This document shows, one piece after another, positions 1 to 7,485 of a stretch of DNA of 64,000 nucleotides. The stretch is taken from assembly GCF_008727925.1 (NCBI RefSeq), contig NZ_VTWT01000001.1, forward strand, positions 620,001 to 684,000, written 5' to 3'. Positions within the stretch are counted from its first letter, which is position 1; every line of letters starts with the position of its first letter. The notes below the pieces were generated by a model. It was given only the letters and a program-made list of their open reading frames with translations. It ran no database searches and had not been told where the DNA came from. The position numbers were made by a program, and so were the translations under genes. The DNA is from Adhaeribacter soli. GTDB lineage: Bacteria; Bacteroidota; Bacteroidia; Cytophagales; Hymenobacteraceae.

Positions 1-194
1 AAGAAGTGAAAGCTGACAAAAAAGGAACTGATAAAGGAGAGAAATCTACTTTAGGTGACTTAGATGCACTTTCTGCCCTGAAAGACAGAATGATGAGCGA
101 CGAGAAAGAAGCCGGCGTTCAGAAACTGGAAGCTGCTGCAAAAGCAAAGAAAGCTTCTACGGATGAAACTGCTTCTGAAGAAACTGAAGGTTAA
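1..194 (+). CDS. rpsA: 30S ribosomal protein S1, C-terminal tail (partial)
   Basis: Only the last 60-odd codons are in the window; the reading frame enters from the left edge and stops at 192-194. The visible tail is highly charged, Lys/Glu/Ala-rich, and contains STLGDLDALSALKDRM. That resembles the C-terminal signature I recall from Bacteroidota ribosomal protein S1, which follows the S1 RNA-binding repeats. S1 binds mRNA on the small subunit. A rho-independent terminator follows directly. No S1 domain is visible here, so the assignment rests on the tail motif alone; another protein with a charged tail is possible. Confidence 0.6.
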   Translation, partial: EVKADKKGTDKGEKSTLGDLDALSALKDRMMSDEKEAGVQKLEAAAKAKKASTDETASEETEG

Positions 195-215
195 TTCCTG
201 AAATTCTGAATAAAG

Positions 216-247
216 AAAAACCCGGCCAACAGGTCGGGTTTTTTTAT
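216..247 (+). terminator. rho-independent terminator
   Basis: AAACCCGGCC and GGTCGGGTTT form a 10 bp stem with one G-T wobble around a 4-base loop, followed by a run of T. It ends the ribosomal gene to its left. Confidence 0.85.
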
Positions 248-298
248 GCCTGAAACCTAGCGTTTTAGCAAAAAGGCACGAAAATTCTTGCCCGATTG

Positions 299-329
299 TT
301 TGAAATAATGCGAAGAAGGTGTATGTTTG
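299..329 (+). promoter_or_regulatory. Bacteroidota-type promoter for tRNA-Cys
   Basis: TTTG at 299-302, a 19-base spacer and TATGTTTG at 322-329 match the Bacteroidota -33/-7 promoter TTTG-N19-TAnnTTTG exactly. The tRNA starts 13 bases after the -7 box. Confidence 0.75.
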
Positions 330-341
330 CATCATCAAAAC

Positions 342-412
342 GGTGACGTGGCCGAGTGGCTAGGCTCAGCTCTGCAAAAGCTGCTACAGCGGTTCGAATC
401 CGCTCGTCACCT
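342..412 (+). tRNA. tRNA-Cys (GCA)
   Basis: A complete cloverleaf can be drawn. The acceptor stem is GGTGACG (342-348) with CGTCACC (405-411), and the discriminator is T412, as expected for cysteine tRNAs. The anticodon stem is CAGCT/AGCTG around the loop CTGCAAA, giving anticodon GCA at 374-376. The T-arm contains GGTTCGAATCC. CCA is not encoded. Confidence 0.96.
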
Positions 413-422
413 CTGAATATTG

Positions 423-456
423 AAAAGCCCTGCATAGGAAACTGTGCAGGGCTTTT
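423..456 (+). terminator. terminator after tRNA-Cys
   Basis: AAAAGCCCTGCA and TGCAGGGCTTTT form a perfect 12 bp stem with a 10-base loop and a T-rich tail, just downstream of the tRNA. Confidence 0.85.
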
Positions 457-543
457 ACTTTTTTCTGCCTTTCCGATAGCATTTCTAAGAAATTTATAAT
501 AACATTGAAAATGATTTGCTTGTAATATTTCTCCTTAGATCTT

Positions 544-1203
544 ATGCAGAATATGAAAAAGGCAATGCTACTATTAGCGCTGGTCTTAACAAGTGGCTTT
601 GGTTTTGCTCAGAAAGGCCAACAGACTGTTGGTTTGTTAATGGGTGTCAATCGGCTTACTTATTTTGAATTTTACGATAATGAATTCCGTGACGGGCCCT
701 TTACGGAATCAGAATTTTCACCCTTAGCCGGTGTTTATTATGATTATAATATCAGCAACCGGCTTGGAATTAACCTGGCTACCCGGTTTTTAGTCAGTAA
801 AACTGAATATGACTGTTCCGAATGTCGCTTTATAGATGCGCCTGCTTTCCCGTTAAAAAGTATAACCAAGCTGTCATACCTGGAAATACCTGTTAATCTG
901 GCTTTAAATCTTAATAAGAAAGAAACAGCTTCATGGAAGTCCTATGTCTTATTTGGCTATACTCATAGCCGGTTAATTCAGGCAAAGCGAACCGACCTTA
1001 GTACAGGTAAGGAGGAAAAGCTGGATATTTCTGCTGATTTCCGTACCAACCATTATTTAAATGCCGGGTACGAGGTCAGACATACCATTAAAGACAAATA
1101 TGAGCTTGCTTTTAATCCTTACTTTCAATTTGATTTCTTAGGGGCGCCAACTAGAAATTTTTTGGGCTTACAGGTTAAAATCGGAAAAAGCTGGAATAGG
1201 TAA
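544..1203 (+). CDS. outer-membrane beta-barrel protein, paralog 1
   Basis: 219 residues starting with a typical signal peptide (MKKAMLLLALVL...GFAQ). The in-frame ATG at 553 is an equally good start. After cleavage the protein begins KGQQTVGLLMG and continues with alternating hydrophobic and aromatic strands, ending near an aromatic residue (KIGKSWNR), as small porin-like or PorT-type barrels of Bacteroidota do. It is clearly paralogous to the next gene: both share KGQQ after the signal peptide, NLALNL..KET and GYT.SRLI. Probable outer-membrane protein. No enzymatic motif is visible and the specific function is unknown. Confidence 0.75.
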   Translation: MQNMKKAMLLLALVLTSGFGFAQKGQQTVGLLMGVNRLTYFEFYDNEFRDGPFTESEFSPLAGVYYDYNISNRLGINLATRFLVSKTEYDCSECRFIDAPAFPLKSITKLSYLEIPVNLALNLNKKETASWKSYVLFGYTHSRLIQAKRTDLSTGKEEKLDISADFRTNHYLNAGYEVRHTIKDKYELAFNPYFQFDFLGAPTRNFLGLQVKIGKSWNR

Positions 1204-1333
1204 TTGGGGTTGTTTACAAGAAAGGTTGACTTGCAGAATTTTTTGAAGATGCTGCCATTTAATTTGAAATTATACCTGATTGCTGCAACGGCTATGTACA
1301 GCCTGGCGTCTTAAGGCAAGAATAAGATACCTT

Positions 1334-1978
1334 ATGAAGAAGATAATTTTAGGATTATGCTTTTGCATCTCCAGCTTAGCCGGTTTTTCGCAAAAAGGAC
1401 AACAAGTCTTAGGCGTTCAATTTGGTGGCATGGTTCCAACAACCGGAATGTTTAATGAGTACAGGCCATACAGGCCGCAGGTTTCGCCGGTTGCTGGAAT
1501 TGCATACGATGTAAACTTCACCCGAAGAGTAGGAATAAGCGTGGCAGGCCTTTACCGGTACTCGCCCGAACAAATGGGCAGTTATAGCAGTAGGATTTTC
1601 GACGATGGATTGGGATATATTCATAATCCTTATTTCCTGAAAGATTTTTCGTACCTGGAAGCTCCCGTAAATTTGGCCCTGAACCTGGATTGGAAAGAAA
1701 CGACTGCTTTTAAAACCTACTTCGTTCTTGGTTACACTTACAGCCGGTTAATTCATTATAACGTTACAGATTCCAAAGGAAAAAATATTCCGGACCTTAT
1801 ACCAAAGCATTATGGTTTACAGCGGGATTTTCATTACCTGAATGCCGGGGTGGAAATCCGCCATAATTTCAAAGAAAAATACGTGCTGGCCTTCGGTCCG
1901 CAGGTTCGATTCCTGATAAACGAGTATTCCGACGTAGGATATTTAGGCTTTAATCTGAAGGTAGGGCGGGTTTTATAA
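1334..1978 (+). CDS. outer-membrane beta-barrel protein, paralog 2
   Basis: I place the start at ATG 1334, where a signal peptide begins (MKKIILGLCFCISSLAGFSQ); the upstream 18 codons of open frame have no leader character. The mature part begins KGQQVLGVQFGG and carries the same landmarks as its neighbour (NLALNLDWKET, LGYTYSRLI, a late EIRHNFKEKY). It ends LGFNLKVGRVL, a plausible last beta strand. This is a tandem duplication of an outer-membrane barrel gene: the order of motifs is conserved, but divergence is large enough to suggest an old event. Function unknown. Confidence 0.75.
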   Translation: MKKIILGLCFCISSLAGFSQKGQQVLGVQFGGMVPTTGMFNEYRPYRPQVSPVAGIAYDVNFTRRVGISVAGLYRYSPEQMGSYSSRIFDDGLGYIHNPYFLKDFSYLEAPVNLALNLDWKETTAFKTYFVLGYTYSRLIHYNVTDSKGKNIPDLIPKHYGLQRDFHYLNAGVEIRHNFKEKYVLAFGPQVRFLINEYSDVGYLGFNLKVGRVL

Positions 1979-2086
1979 GCTGATCGTTCCGGCCATCAAA
2001 ATCAGTTTAAGGAAGTAGCCCTTTACTTTTTTAACTCAGGCAACGCTTAAATTGCTAATAGCGTCTTTATAGTAATTGATCTTATT

Positions 2087-2264
2087 ATGAAGAAGCTGGC
2101 CTTTTTGATCTTGTTTTACTTTATTGCTGCTTTTGCCTTCGGATAAATCGGTAGGTTTTAAGCCGGAAAAGTACCGTATGCTGCAAATTCAATCGCTTTT
2201 CAAAAAGGCTGAATTTACCAAGGAAAAGAACAGCTTTCAGAATAAAGATCAGCGTGTAAATTAA
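2087..2264 (+). pseudogene. small secreted-protein gene with a +1 frameshift
   Basis: ATG 2087 opens a clean signal peptide (MKKLAFLILFYFIAAFAFG) that stops at TAA 2144-2146. Reading on in the +1 frame from GAT 2143, the sequence is open for another 40 codons (DKSVGFKPEKYRM...KDQRVN) to TAA 2262-2264. One extra base near the GCCTTCGGATAA junction explains both halves. The joined product would be about 59 residues, a small lysine-rich exported protein. It could be a dead gene, a sequencing indel or chance. It follows the two tandem barrel genes on the same strand. Confidence 0.5.
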
Positions 2265-2302
2265 AGTATATTTAAAGCATAATCTTTCCTATACAAGAAT
2301 AA

Positions 2303-2337
2303 AAAAGCCGCCCTGAATTAATCAGGACGGCTTTTTT
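2303..2337. terminator. bidirectional terminator
   Basis: AAAAGCCG.CCTGA pairs with TCAGG.CGGCTTTT around a short AT loop, with A-run and T-run on either side. It can serve the plus-strand genes to the left and the minus-strand coiled-coil gene that ends at 2358. Confidence 0.8.
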
Positions 2338-2357
2338 GATTTAAACGCTACCGTTAC

Positions 2358-3299
2358 TTATTTCAGCGTAAAAGTAGTTTTACCGATCAGGTGACCTTCG
2401 GCGTACAGTTCAATAATGTGCTGGCCGCGCTTGTATTCGGCGCCTTTCGCGTACACAAAAGATACTTCCTGGCCGGAGTTATCGAACAGGATGTCGCGCT
2501 TGGCGGTGTAGAACGTTTCCTGGCCGTTAACCGCGAAAGTACCGGAACCCATAGCAAGGTTATACAGGGCAGCGCCGTCCGGTTCGATCAGACGCATCAT
2601 AATTTCCTTATTTTCCTTTTCGGCTACTTCGTTTTTCGCCAGGCGGAAAGCCACTTTAATTTTATCTACGCGCTTGGCCCGGAATTCCTCATCCGAATCT
2701 TCGCGCTCTTTGCCTTTCTGGTTAATGGTGGTTACCTTAATATACTGGGCTTCCAGGCGGGAGGCCAGCGCCACTTTTTCCGACAATACCTGGTTCGTGC
2801 GGCGAACAGTGGTAATGGTATCGGAAAGCTGGTTCTGACGGGTTTTCAGGGTATTGTTTTCGCCGTAAAGCACTTCGTTGTCTTCCTTCAGGCGGGCAAT
2901 TTCCTCATCTTTCTTCTTCAGCTGGATCTCGAAATTAGCAGCACGTTCTTTGAATTTCTTCTGATCGGCAATGCTAAAGCTGCCATTGCGGAAAGAGCGA
3001 AGTTTTTTCAGGTCGGCTTCCAGGGATACCATTTTAGCCTGCAGCGAATCGTTGGAAAGGCCCATGGCCTGCAGTTCCTGGTTCTGGCGTTCGAAATCTG
3101 CTTTCAGAGTTTCGTATTGTTTAATACGGTCTTCCAGTTCGGTGTTCTTTAACCGGATGGTTTCTTCCTGCTGGTCGATTTTTTGTTTGGTCTGATGCTG
3201 CATGTAAAACAGAATGCCGTTAATACTCAACAGCACCAGAATAAGCCCAACAACCAGGAATTTACGGTTACTGTTGCGCTCAGTAGATTGATCACTCAT
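2358..3299 (-). CDS. membrane-anchored coiled-coil protein
   Basis: 313 residues. Residues about 14-32 form one hydrophobic segment (KFLVVGLILVLLSINGILFY), so the N terminus is probably cytoplasmic and the rest is exported or periplasmic. Residues about 35-200 are dense heptad-like coiled coil rich in Lys, Glu and Gln. The last 110 residues form a separate beta-rich domain (KIKVAFRLAKNEVAEKENKEI, then HIIELYAEGHLIGKTTFTLK). Such proteins are often auto-named chromosome partitioning protein in Bacteroidota, but I see no ATPase motif to support that. Likely a structural or scaffold role; function unknown. Confidence 0.65.
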   Translation of the reverse strand: MSDQSTERNSNRKFLVVGLILVLLSINGILFYMQHQTKQKIDQQEETIRLKNTELEDRIKQYETLKADFERQNQELQAMGLSNDSLQAKMVSLEADLKKLRSFRNGSFSIADQKKFKERAANFEIQLKKKDEEIARLKEDNEVLYGENNTLKTRQNQLSDTITTVRRTNQVLSEKVALASRLEAQYIKVTTINQKGKEREDSDEEFRAKRVDKIKVAFRLAKNEVAEKENKEIMMRLIEPDGAALYNLAMGSGTFAVNGQETFYTAKRDILFDNSGQEVSFVYAKGAEYKRGQHIIELYAEGHLIGKTTFTLK

Positions 3300-3414
3300 A
3301 AAAGTTTGTTTTTAGTGGATTTTAGTTCAATTTGCAATTCACCAGCTGCAAAAATACAGCTATCTGCTGCACTTGCAAGGCTGTTTATGAAATACTTAGC
3401 TTTAGACTTTGTTT

Positions 3415-4008
3415 ATGAAAACGAATTTAGACAGTAATTATTGGCAAAACCGCTACGAAGAATTGCAGACCGGCTGGGACCTCGGCGCCGTTTCCCCGCC
3501 CTTAAAAGCCTACTTTCAGCAGCTTTCGAACAAAGAACTGAAATTACTGGTTCCGGGTTGCGGCAATGCCTACGAAGCGGAATATTTATGGCAAAACGGG
3601 TTCCGGAATGTTTTTGTTGCCGACCTTGCCGAAGCTCCTTTAGCAGCCTTAAAAGCCCGTATTCCGGACTTCCCCGAAGCCCAATTATTGCACCAGGATT
3701 TCTTCCTGCTGCAGGATACTTTCGACCTGATAATAGAACAAACCTTCTTTTGTGCCATCGAGCCGCGAATAAGACCCGATTATGCCATAAAAGCTTTTGA
3801 ATTGCTTAAGCCCGGCGGGAAACTGGTAGGTTTGCTTTTTAATACCGAATTCCCCCAGGCAGGACCGCCCTTTGGCGGCACCGAAAACGAATACCGCACA
3901 TATTTCGAACCCTTCTTTCATTTCCGTACCTTTGCCACCGCTACCAATTCCATAAAACCCCGCGCCGGAAAAGAATTGTTCATGATCCTGGAAAGGAAGG
4001 GGATTTGA
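3415..4008 (+). CDS. TPMT-family SAM-dependent methyltransferase
   Basis: The ATG at 3415 is chosen over an in-frame TTG six bases upstream. About 197 residues with the thiopurine-methyltransferase family landmarks: N-terminal YWQNRYEELQTGWDLG, SAM-binding motif I LLVPGCGNAYEA, FVADLAE as the acidic end of strand beta2, then FDLIIEQTFFCAI and LKPGGKLVGLLF. The family methylates small thiols, halides or oxyanions; the substrate cannot be read from the sequence. It is divergent from the coiled-coil gene, and its 3' end touches a word-like AT-rich repeat. Confidence 0.85.
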   Translation: MKTNLDSNYWQNRYEELQTGWDLGAVSPPLKAYFQQLSNKELKLLVPGCGNAYEAEYLWQNGFRNVFVADLAEAPLAALKARIPDFPEAQLLHQDFFLLQDTFDLIIEQTFFCAIEPRIRPDYAIKAFELLKPGGKLVGLLFNTEFPQAGPPFGGTENEYRTYFEPFFHFRTFATATNSIKPRAGKELFMILERKGI

Positions 4009-4094
4009 GGATTTGCAAATGTGGAGATTTGAAGATTAGAAAATTTGGAAATGAGGTAATGTGTGAAAAAGGAAATCACGGCCTATTACACTAT

Positions 4095-4187
4095 CAAGTT
4101 AATTACTAGAATTTGCTTGACGGGATTTGTAATCCCGTCTTAACCGAGTCGTGGGATTTGTAATCCCACTTTCTAAAAATTAACTTG
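4095..4187. repeat. double-hairpin dispersed element, copy 1
   Basis: Terminal inverted repeats CAAGTTAATT (4095-4104) and AATTAACTTG (4178-4187) enclose two small hairpins, CGGGATTTGTAATCCCG and GTGGGATTTGTAATCCCAC, separated by TCTTAACCGAGTC. The same arrangement recurs at 18793-18872 (opposite strand) and 43650-43733. About 90 bp, no coding capacity. MITE- or REP-like by structure. Confidence 0.85.
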
Positions 4188-4306
4188 AATATGTACTAGG
4201 TAGATTACCTGATTTTCGATTTCATTCCATGGCCATTTTTTCTTCTGCTAACAATATTAATAATATATATTCCAGAAAGCCACGTTAATTATCTAATCAT
4301 TAGTTA

Positions 4307-4338
4307 CTAATCACTAATCATTATTCACTAATCACTAA
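4307..4338. repeat. AT-rich word repeat touching the kdsA start
   Basis: The 32-base word beginning ACTAATCACTAATCATTATT ends two bases before the kdsA ATG. The same word occurs at 28903-28934, ending at the menB stop codon, and inverted at 28782-28813 beside the crcB start. Confidence 0.8.
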
Positions 4339-4340
4339 AA

Positions 4341-5147
4341 ATGAATATTCCCAATTTAAGAAATACAGAATCCGGAAACTTCTTTTTAATGGCTGGACCA
4401 TGCGCCATTGAAGGCGAAGAAATGGCCCTGGAAATTGCTGAACGTATTAAAACTATTACGGACCGCCTGCAGATCCCTTTTATTTTTAAAGGTTCCTACC
4501 GCAAAGCCAACCGTTCCCGCCTCGATTCCTTTACCGGCATCGGCGACGAAAAAGCCCTGAAAATTTTGCGGAAAGTAGGAGAGACCTTCCAGGTGCCAAC
4601 CGTAACCGATATTCACGAAAGCTCGGAAGCTGCCATGGCGGCTGAATACGTGGATGTATTACAAATTCCGGCTTTCCTTTGCCGGCAGACCGACCTGTTA
4701 GTAGCTGCTGCCAAAACCGGTAAAACCGTGAACGTGAAAAAAGGCCAGTTCCTTTCCGGCGAAGCCATGCAATTTGCCGTGGGTAAACTCCGCGATTCCG
4801 GCAACGAAAACATCATCCTGACCGACCGTGGCAACTCTTTTGGTTACTCTGATATGGTAGTCGATTTCCGCAATTTACCGATCATGCAAAGTTTCGGCGT
4901 ACCGGTAGTTATGGACGTAACGCATTCGTTGCAACAGCCTAACCAGACTTCCGGCGTTACCGGCGGCCAGCCTGCTTTAATTGCCACCATTGCCAAAGCC
5001 GCCATTGCGGTAGGAGTAGATGGCTTGTTCATCGAAACGCACCCTACCCCGGCTACCGCCAAATCGGACGGCGCCAACATGCTGGCCCTGGATAATCTGG
5101 AAGCCCTTCTGACCCAATTGGTAAAGATCCGGCAGGCGATCAGATAA
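4341..5147 (+). CDS. kdsA: 3-deoxy-8-phosphooctulonate synthase
   Basis: 268 residues, full length. The enzyme condenses phosphoenolpyruvate with arabinose 5-phosphate to make KDO 8-phosphate for lipid A/LPS core. Landmarks are MAGPCAIEG (17-25), FKGSYRKANRS, TDIHE, QIPAFLCRQTDL, NVKKGQF, DRGNSFGYSDMVVDFR, DVTHS and ETHP. Cys21 occupies the position of the metal-binding cysteine of the metal-dependent class (as in Aquifex), rather than the Asn of the E. coli class, so a divalent-metal enzyme is inferred. It stands alone, followed by a perfect 20 bp terminator stem. Its start follows an AT-rich repeat word with no obvious Shine-Dalgarno. Confidence 0.96.
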   Translation: MNIPNLRNTESGNFFLMAGPCAIEGEEMALEIAERIKTITDRLQIPFIFKGSYRKANRSRLDSFTGIGDEKALKILRKVGETFQVPTVTDIHESSEAAMAAEYVDVLQIPAFLCRQTDLLVAAAKTGKTVNVKKGQFLSGEAMQFAVGKLRDSGNENIILTDRGNSFGYSDMVVDFRNLPIMQSFGVPVVMDVTHSLQQPNQTSGVTGGQPALIATIAKAAIAVGVDGLFIETHPTPATAKSDGANMLALDNLEALLTQLVKIRQAIR

Positions 5148-5183
5148 AATATATTCCAATTATTTTTCTGAAACAATAGCCTT

Positions 5184-5230
5184 TTCAATAAAAAACCGCA
5201 GCACCTTAAATGCTGCGGTTTTTTATTGAA
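5184..5230. terminator. terminator between kdsA and methyltransferase
   Basis: A perfect 20 bp inverted repeat (5184-5203 with 5211-5230) with a 7-base loop, GC-rich near the loop (CCGCAGCA) and A/T tracts outside. It can act in both directions for the two convergent genes. Confidence 0.88.
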
Positions 5231-5268
5231 GGTCTAAAGTCTAATATCTATTGTCTAAAAGTCTGATT

Positions 5269-6054
5269 TCAATACCAAATGGTAAAATATTCTTTCACCT
5301 GACTTTTTCGGAAGAAAACGATACCGATCTGAAACAAATCCAGCGAAACAGTAACTTCGGGCATGGCTGAGATCTCTTTCCAGGCGCGTTCCATTTCCGG
5401 GCTCCAGTAAATATCGTCTATTATAAAAACGGATTCTTCGTGGGCTTTGGCCAGGCATTGCCGGAAATAACGCATGGTAGGTTCGTAGCGGTGGTTGCCG
5501 TCGAAGTAAACAAAATCGAGTTTCTCTACTTTTTTTAGCTGCTCGGTTAGCGTTTCGTCTAAATTTCCTTCTATTAGCTGCACGTTGCCGAGTTTTAATT
5601 GCCGGAGATTGTCAGCAGCAATTTTAGCGGTTTCCGGGCAACCTTCAAAGGAATAAACGGTCGTGTTGCGGCGGGCAGAAGCCAGGTAGGCGGTGGTGAG
5701 TCCTAAAGAAGTGCCGAGTTCAAAAATGGTTTCCGGGGCAAAGCGGTTTACCAGCCGGAACAGGAGCTGGGCATATTTGGCCGGTTTGGCCGCGGTTTTA
5801 GCAATATCCTTTATTTTCCGGACGGAACCGGCATTTGTGCGGGAACCCGCGCCGAAGTCTTTCACGGAAATTTCCCGGTCATCGTCCAGCAGGTTGGCCC
5901 GAAGGTCTTCGATGAGCAGAAAAGCATGGTATTGGCCGCGGTGCAGGATTACATTATGCTGCAGGTCGAAAACGAACGGCGAATGAATGCCGTGCAGGCG
6001 GGTAGAGCGAAGCCGGTATTGCGCAAAGCGAAGCGCCAGGCGAAAAGGAATCAC
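5269..6054 (-). CDS. class I SAM-dependent methyltransferase
   Basis: About 261 residues. There is no ATG near the 5' end. I use GTG 6054; TTG 6057 is directly upstream. The N-terminal third (RLHGIHSPFVFDL) is typical of a Bacteroidota O-methyltransferase-like group. The Rossmann core has FELGTSLGLTTAYLAS (motif I), VYSFEGCPE, IEGNLDETL and DFVYFDGNHRYEPTMRYF, as in O-methyltransferase family 3. The DxxH-like segment and FIIDDIYWSPEME support a metal-assisted type. The gene begins a few bases after the apaG stop, so the two are probably co-transcribed. Substrate unknown. Confidence 0.8.
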   Translation of the reverse strand: MIPFRLALRFAQYRLRSTRLHGIHSPFVFDLQHNVILHRGQYHAFLLIEDLRANLLDDDREISVKDFGAGSRTNAGSVRKIKDIAKTAAKPAKYAQLLFRLVNRFAPETIFELGTSLGLTTAYLASARRNTTVYSFEGCPETAKIAADNLRQLKLGNVQLIEGNLDETLTEQLKKVEKLDFVYFDGNHRYEPTMRYFRQCLAKAHEESVFIIDDIYWSPEMERAWKEISAMPEVTVSLDLFQIGIVFFRKSQVKEYFTIWY

Positions 6055-6061
6055 CAAACTT

Positions 6062-6448
6062 TTAATTTAATTTATAAGGAACAATCAGAACGAACTCCGG
6101 AATATTAACGGTGAATTGCTTGCCGTCTACCAGGCGTTCCATGGTATAGTTACCGAGCATCTTACCAATGCCGGTCTTTAAATTGCAGCCCGAAACGTAC
6201 TGGTGCGAATCGCCGGGTTCGAGCACCGGTTGCTGGCCCACCACGCCTTCGCCTTCCACCTCCCGAACCGTGCCATTAGAATCGAAGATCTGCCAGTAGC
6301 GGCGGAGTAATTTTACGGTAAACTCGCTGTTATTCTGAATGGTAATTTTGTACGCGAAAACAAAATGTTGCTGCCCCGGGCTGGAATAGTCCGGGAGATA
6401 ATTCGTAGTAACTGTTACTTGAACGCCTTGAGTAGTTTGGGTATCCAT
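6062..6448 (-). CDS. apaG: ApaG domain protein
   Basis: 128 residues, the usual ApaG length, forming a single fibronectin-III-like beta sandwich. Family landmarks are FAYKITIQNNS, VKLLRRYWQIFDSNG, VEGEGVVGQQPVLEPG and YVSGCNLKTGIGKMLGNYTM. ApaG is linked to cobalt/magnesium phenotypes in enterobacteria and has related domains in F-box proteins; its biochemical role is not settled. It is the first gene of a two-gene minus-strand unit with the methyltransferase, only a few bases downstream. Confidence 0.93.
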   Translation of the reverse strand: MDTQTTQGVQVTVTTNYLPDYSSPGQQHFVFAYKITIQNNSEFTVKLLRRYWQIFDSNGTVREVEGEGVVGQQPVLEPGDSHQYVSGCNLKTGIGKMLGNYTMERLVDGKQFTVNIPEFVLIVPYKLN

Positions 6449-6567
6449 AAAAATGCAGCGTAAAATTTTGTCTTCTTAACAGCTCTTTTCCGGGATAAGT
6501 TTACGTAATATTACGCGGTAAACAAATAATTGGTACTGATTTATCCGTGAAAGGTAAAAACTAGCTT

Positions 6568-7230
6568 ATGAATGTAAAGATAGAAGAAAGCTGGCAAAAA
6601 GTATTGCAGGACGAATTCGAAAAACCTTACTTTAAAGAACTTATTCAGTTTGTAAAACAGGAATATGCCACTACTCAGGTATATCCGCCCGGCAAACAAA
6701 TCTTCCACGCTTTCGAAGAATGCCCCTTCGATAAAGTAGAGGTGGTAATATTAGGCCAAGACCCGTATCATGGCCAAGGACAAGCAAACGGGTTGGCTTT
6801 TTCGGTAAACCACGGAATAAGAACGCCGCCTTCCCTAAGAAATATTTTCAAGGAAATAAAAGACGATCTGGGCAAGGAAATTCCGGACAACGGCAACCTG
6901 GAACGCTGGGCCGAGCAAGGCGTTTTACTGCTGAATGCCACCCTAACCGTACGAGCCAATACAGCGGGTTCGCACCAGAATAAAGGCTGGGAAACGTTTA
7001 CCGACGCCGCCATTAAGAAAGTATCGGACCTGAAGGAGAACGTGGTATTTATGCTTTGGGGCGCCTACGCGCAAAAGAAAGGCGCCATCATCGACGCAAC
7101 CAAGCACCTGGTCCTGAAAGCCGCGCACCCTTCCCCATTTGCCGCCGACAAAGGCTTCTTCGGAACCCACCACTTCAGCAAAGCCAACGCTTATTTAAAA
7201 GAGCATGGCAAAAAGGAAATAGACTGGTGA
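6568..7230 (+). CDS. ung: uracil-DNA glycosylase
   Basis: 220 residues, full-length family 1 UDG. It removes uracil from DNA in base-excision repair. The water-activating motif GQDPYHGQGQANGLAFSV is present with the catalytic Asp, together with PPSLRNIFKEI, LLNATLTVRANTAGSH and the DNA-intercalation loop HPSPFAADKGFFG. The start ATG 6568 fits. It is a single gene convergent with lepB; the gap between them holds a 36 bp palindrome and a terminator. Confidence 0.97.
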   Translation: MNVKIEESWQKVLQDEFEKPYFKELIQFVKQEYATTQVYPPGKQIFHAFEECPFDKVEVVILGQDPYHGQGQANGLAFSVNHGIRTPPSLRNIFKEIKDDLGKEIPDNGNLERWAEQGVLLLNATLTVRANTAGSHQNKGWETFTDAAIKKVSDLKENVVFMLWGAYAQKKGAIIDATKHLVLKAAHPSPFAADKGFFGTHHFSKANAYLKEHGKKEIDW

Positions 7231-7294
7231 ATTAAATGGTTAAATTGTTTAATGGTTAAATTGTTTAATGGTTAAATTGTTGATCGTTCAATTC

Positions 7295-7330
7295 CTCCGT
7301 AGCGTAGGGTTTAAACCCTACGCTACGGAG
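7295..7330. repeat. TTTAAA-centred palindrome, copy 1
   Basis: A perfect 36 bp palindrome centred on GTAGGGTTTAAACCCTAC with outer arms CTCCGT/ACGGAG. The centre recurs at 30660-30723, 41375-41410 and 60638-60689, each time with other outer arms. Confidence 0.9.
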
Positions 7331-7402
7331 TGAACAGTTTATGAACTGCCGATTATTAATTCTAAAACACTATGATTTTAGCCTTAAAAACTAAAACATA
7401 AA

Positions 7403-7429
7403 AAAAGCGCTGAGGATTTCAGCGCTTTT
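7403..7429. terminator. terminator between ung and lepB
   Basis: AAAAGCGCTGA and TCAGCGCTTTT form an 11 bp stem with a 5-base loop, flanked by A and T runs. Confidence 0.85.
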
Positions 7430-7485
7430 CTTTTTATGTCCTGATTAACCAACAATTTAACCATTTAACAATTTAGCCATTTAAC

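Larger units (their letters stand above)
7232..7468. repeat. outer inverted word repeat between ung and lepB
   Basis: TTAAATGGTTAAATTGTT at 7232-7249, partly repeated in tandem to 7281, is matched by its exact reverse complement at 7451-7468. The pair encloses the palindrome at 7295-7330 and a terminator, making a nested structure that spans the whole gap. Confidence 0.8.

Noticed and set aside
2391-3152. Long open frame on the plus strand opposite the coiled-coil gene
   Set aside because: It is the mirror of the highly charged minus-strand gene and has no family features; antisense shadow.
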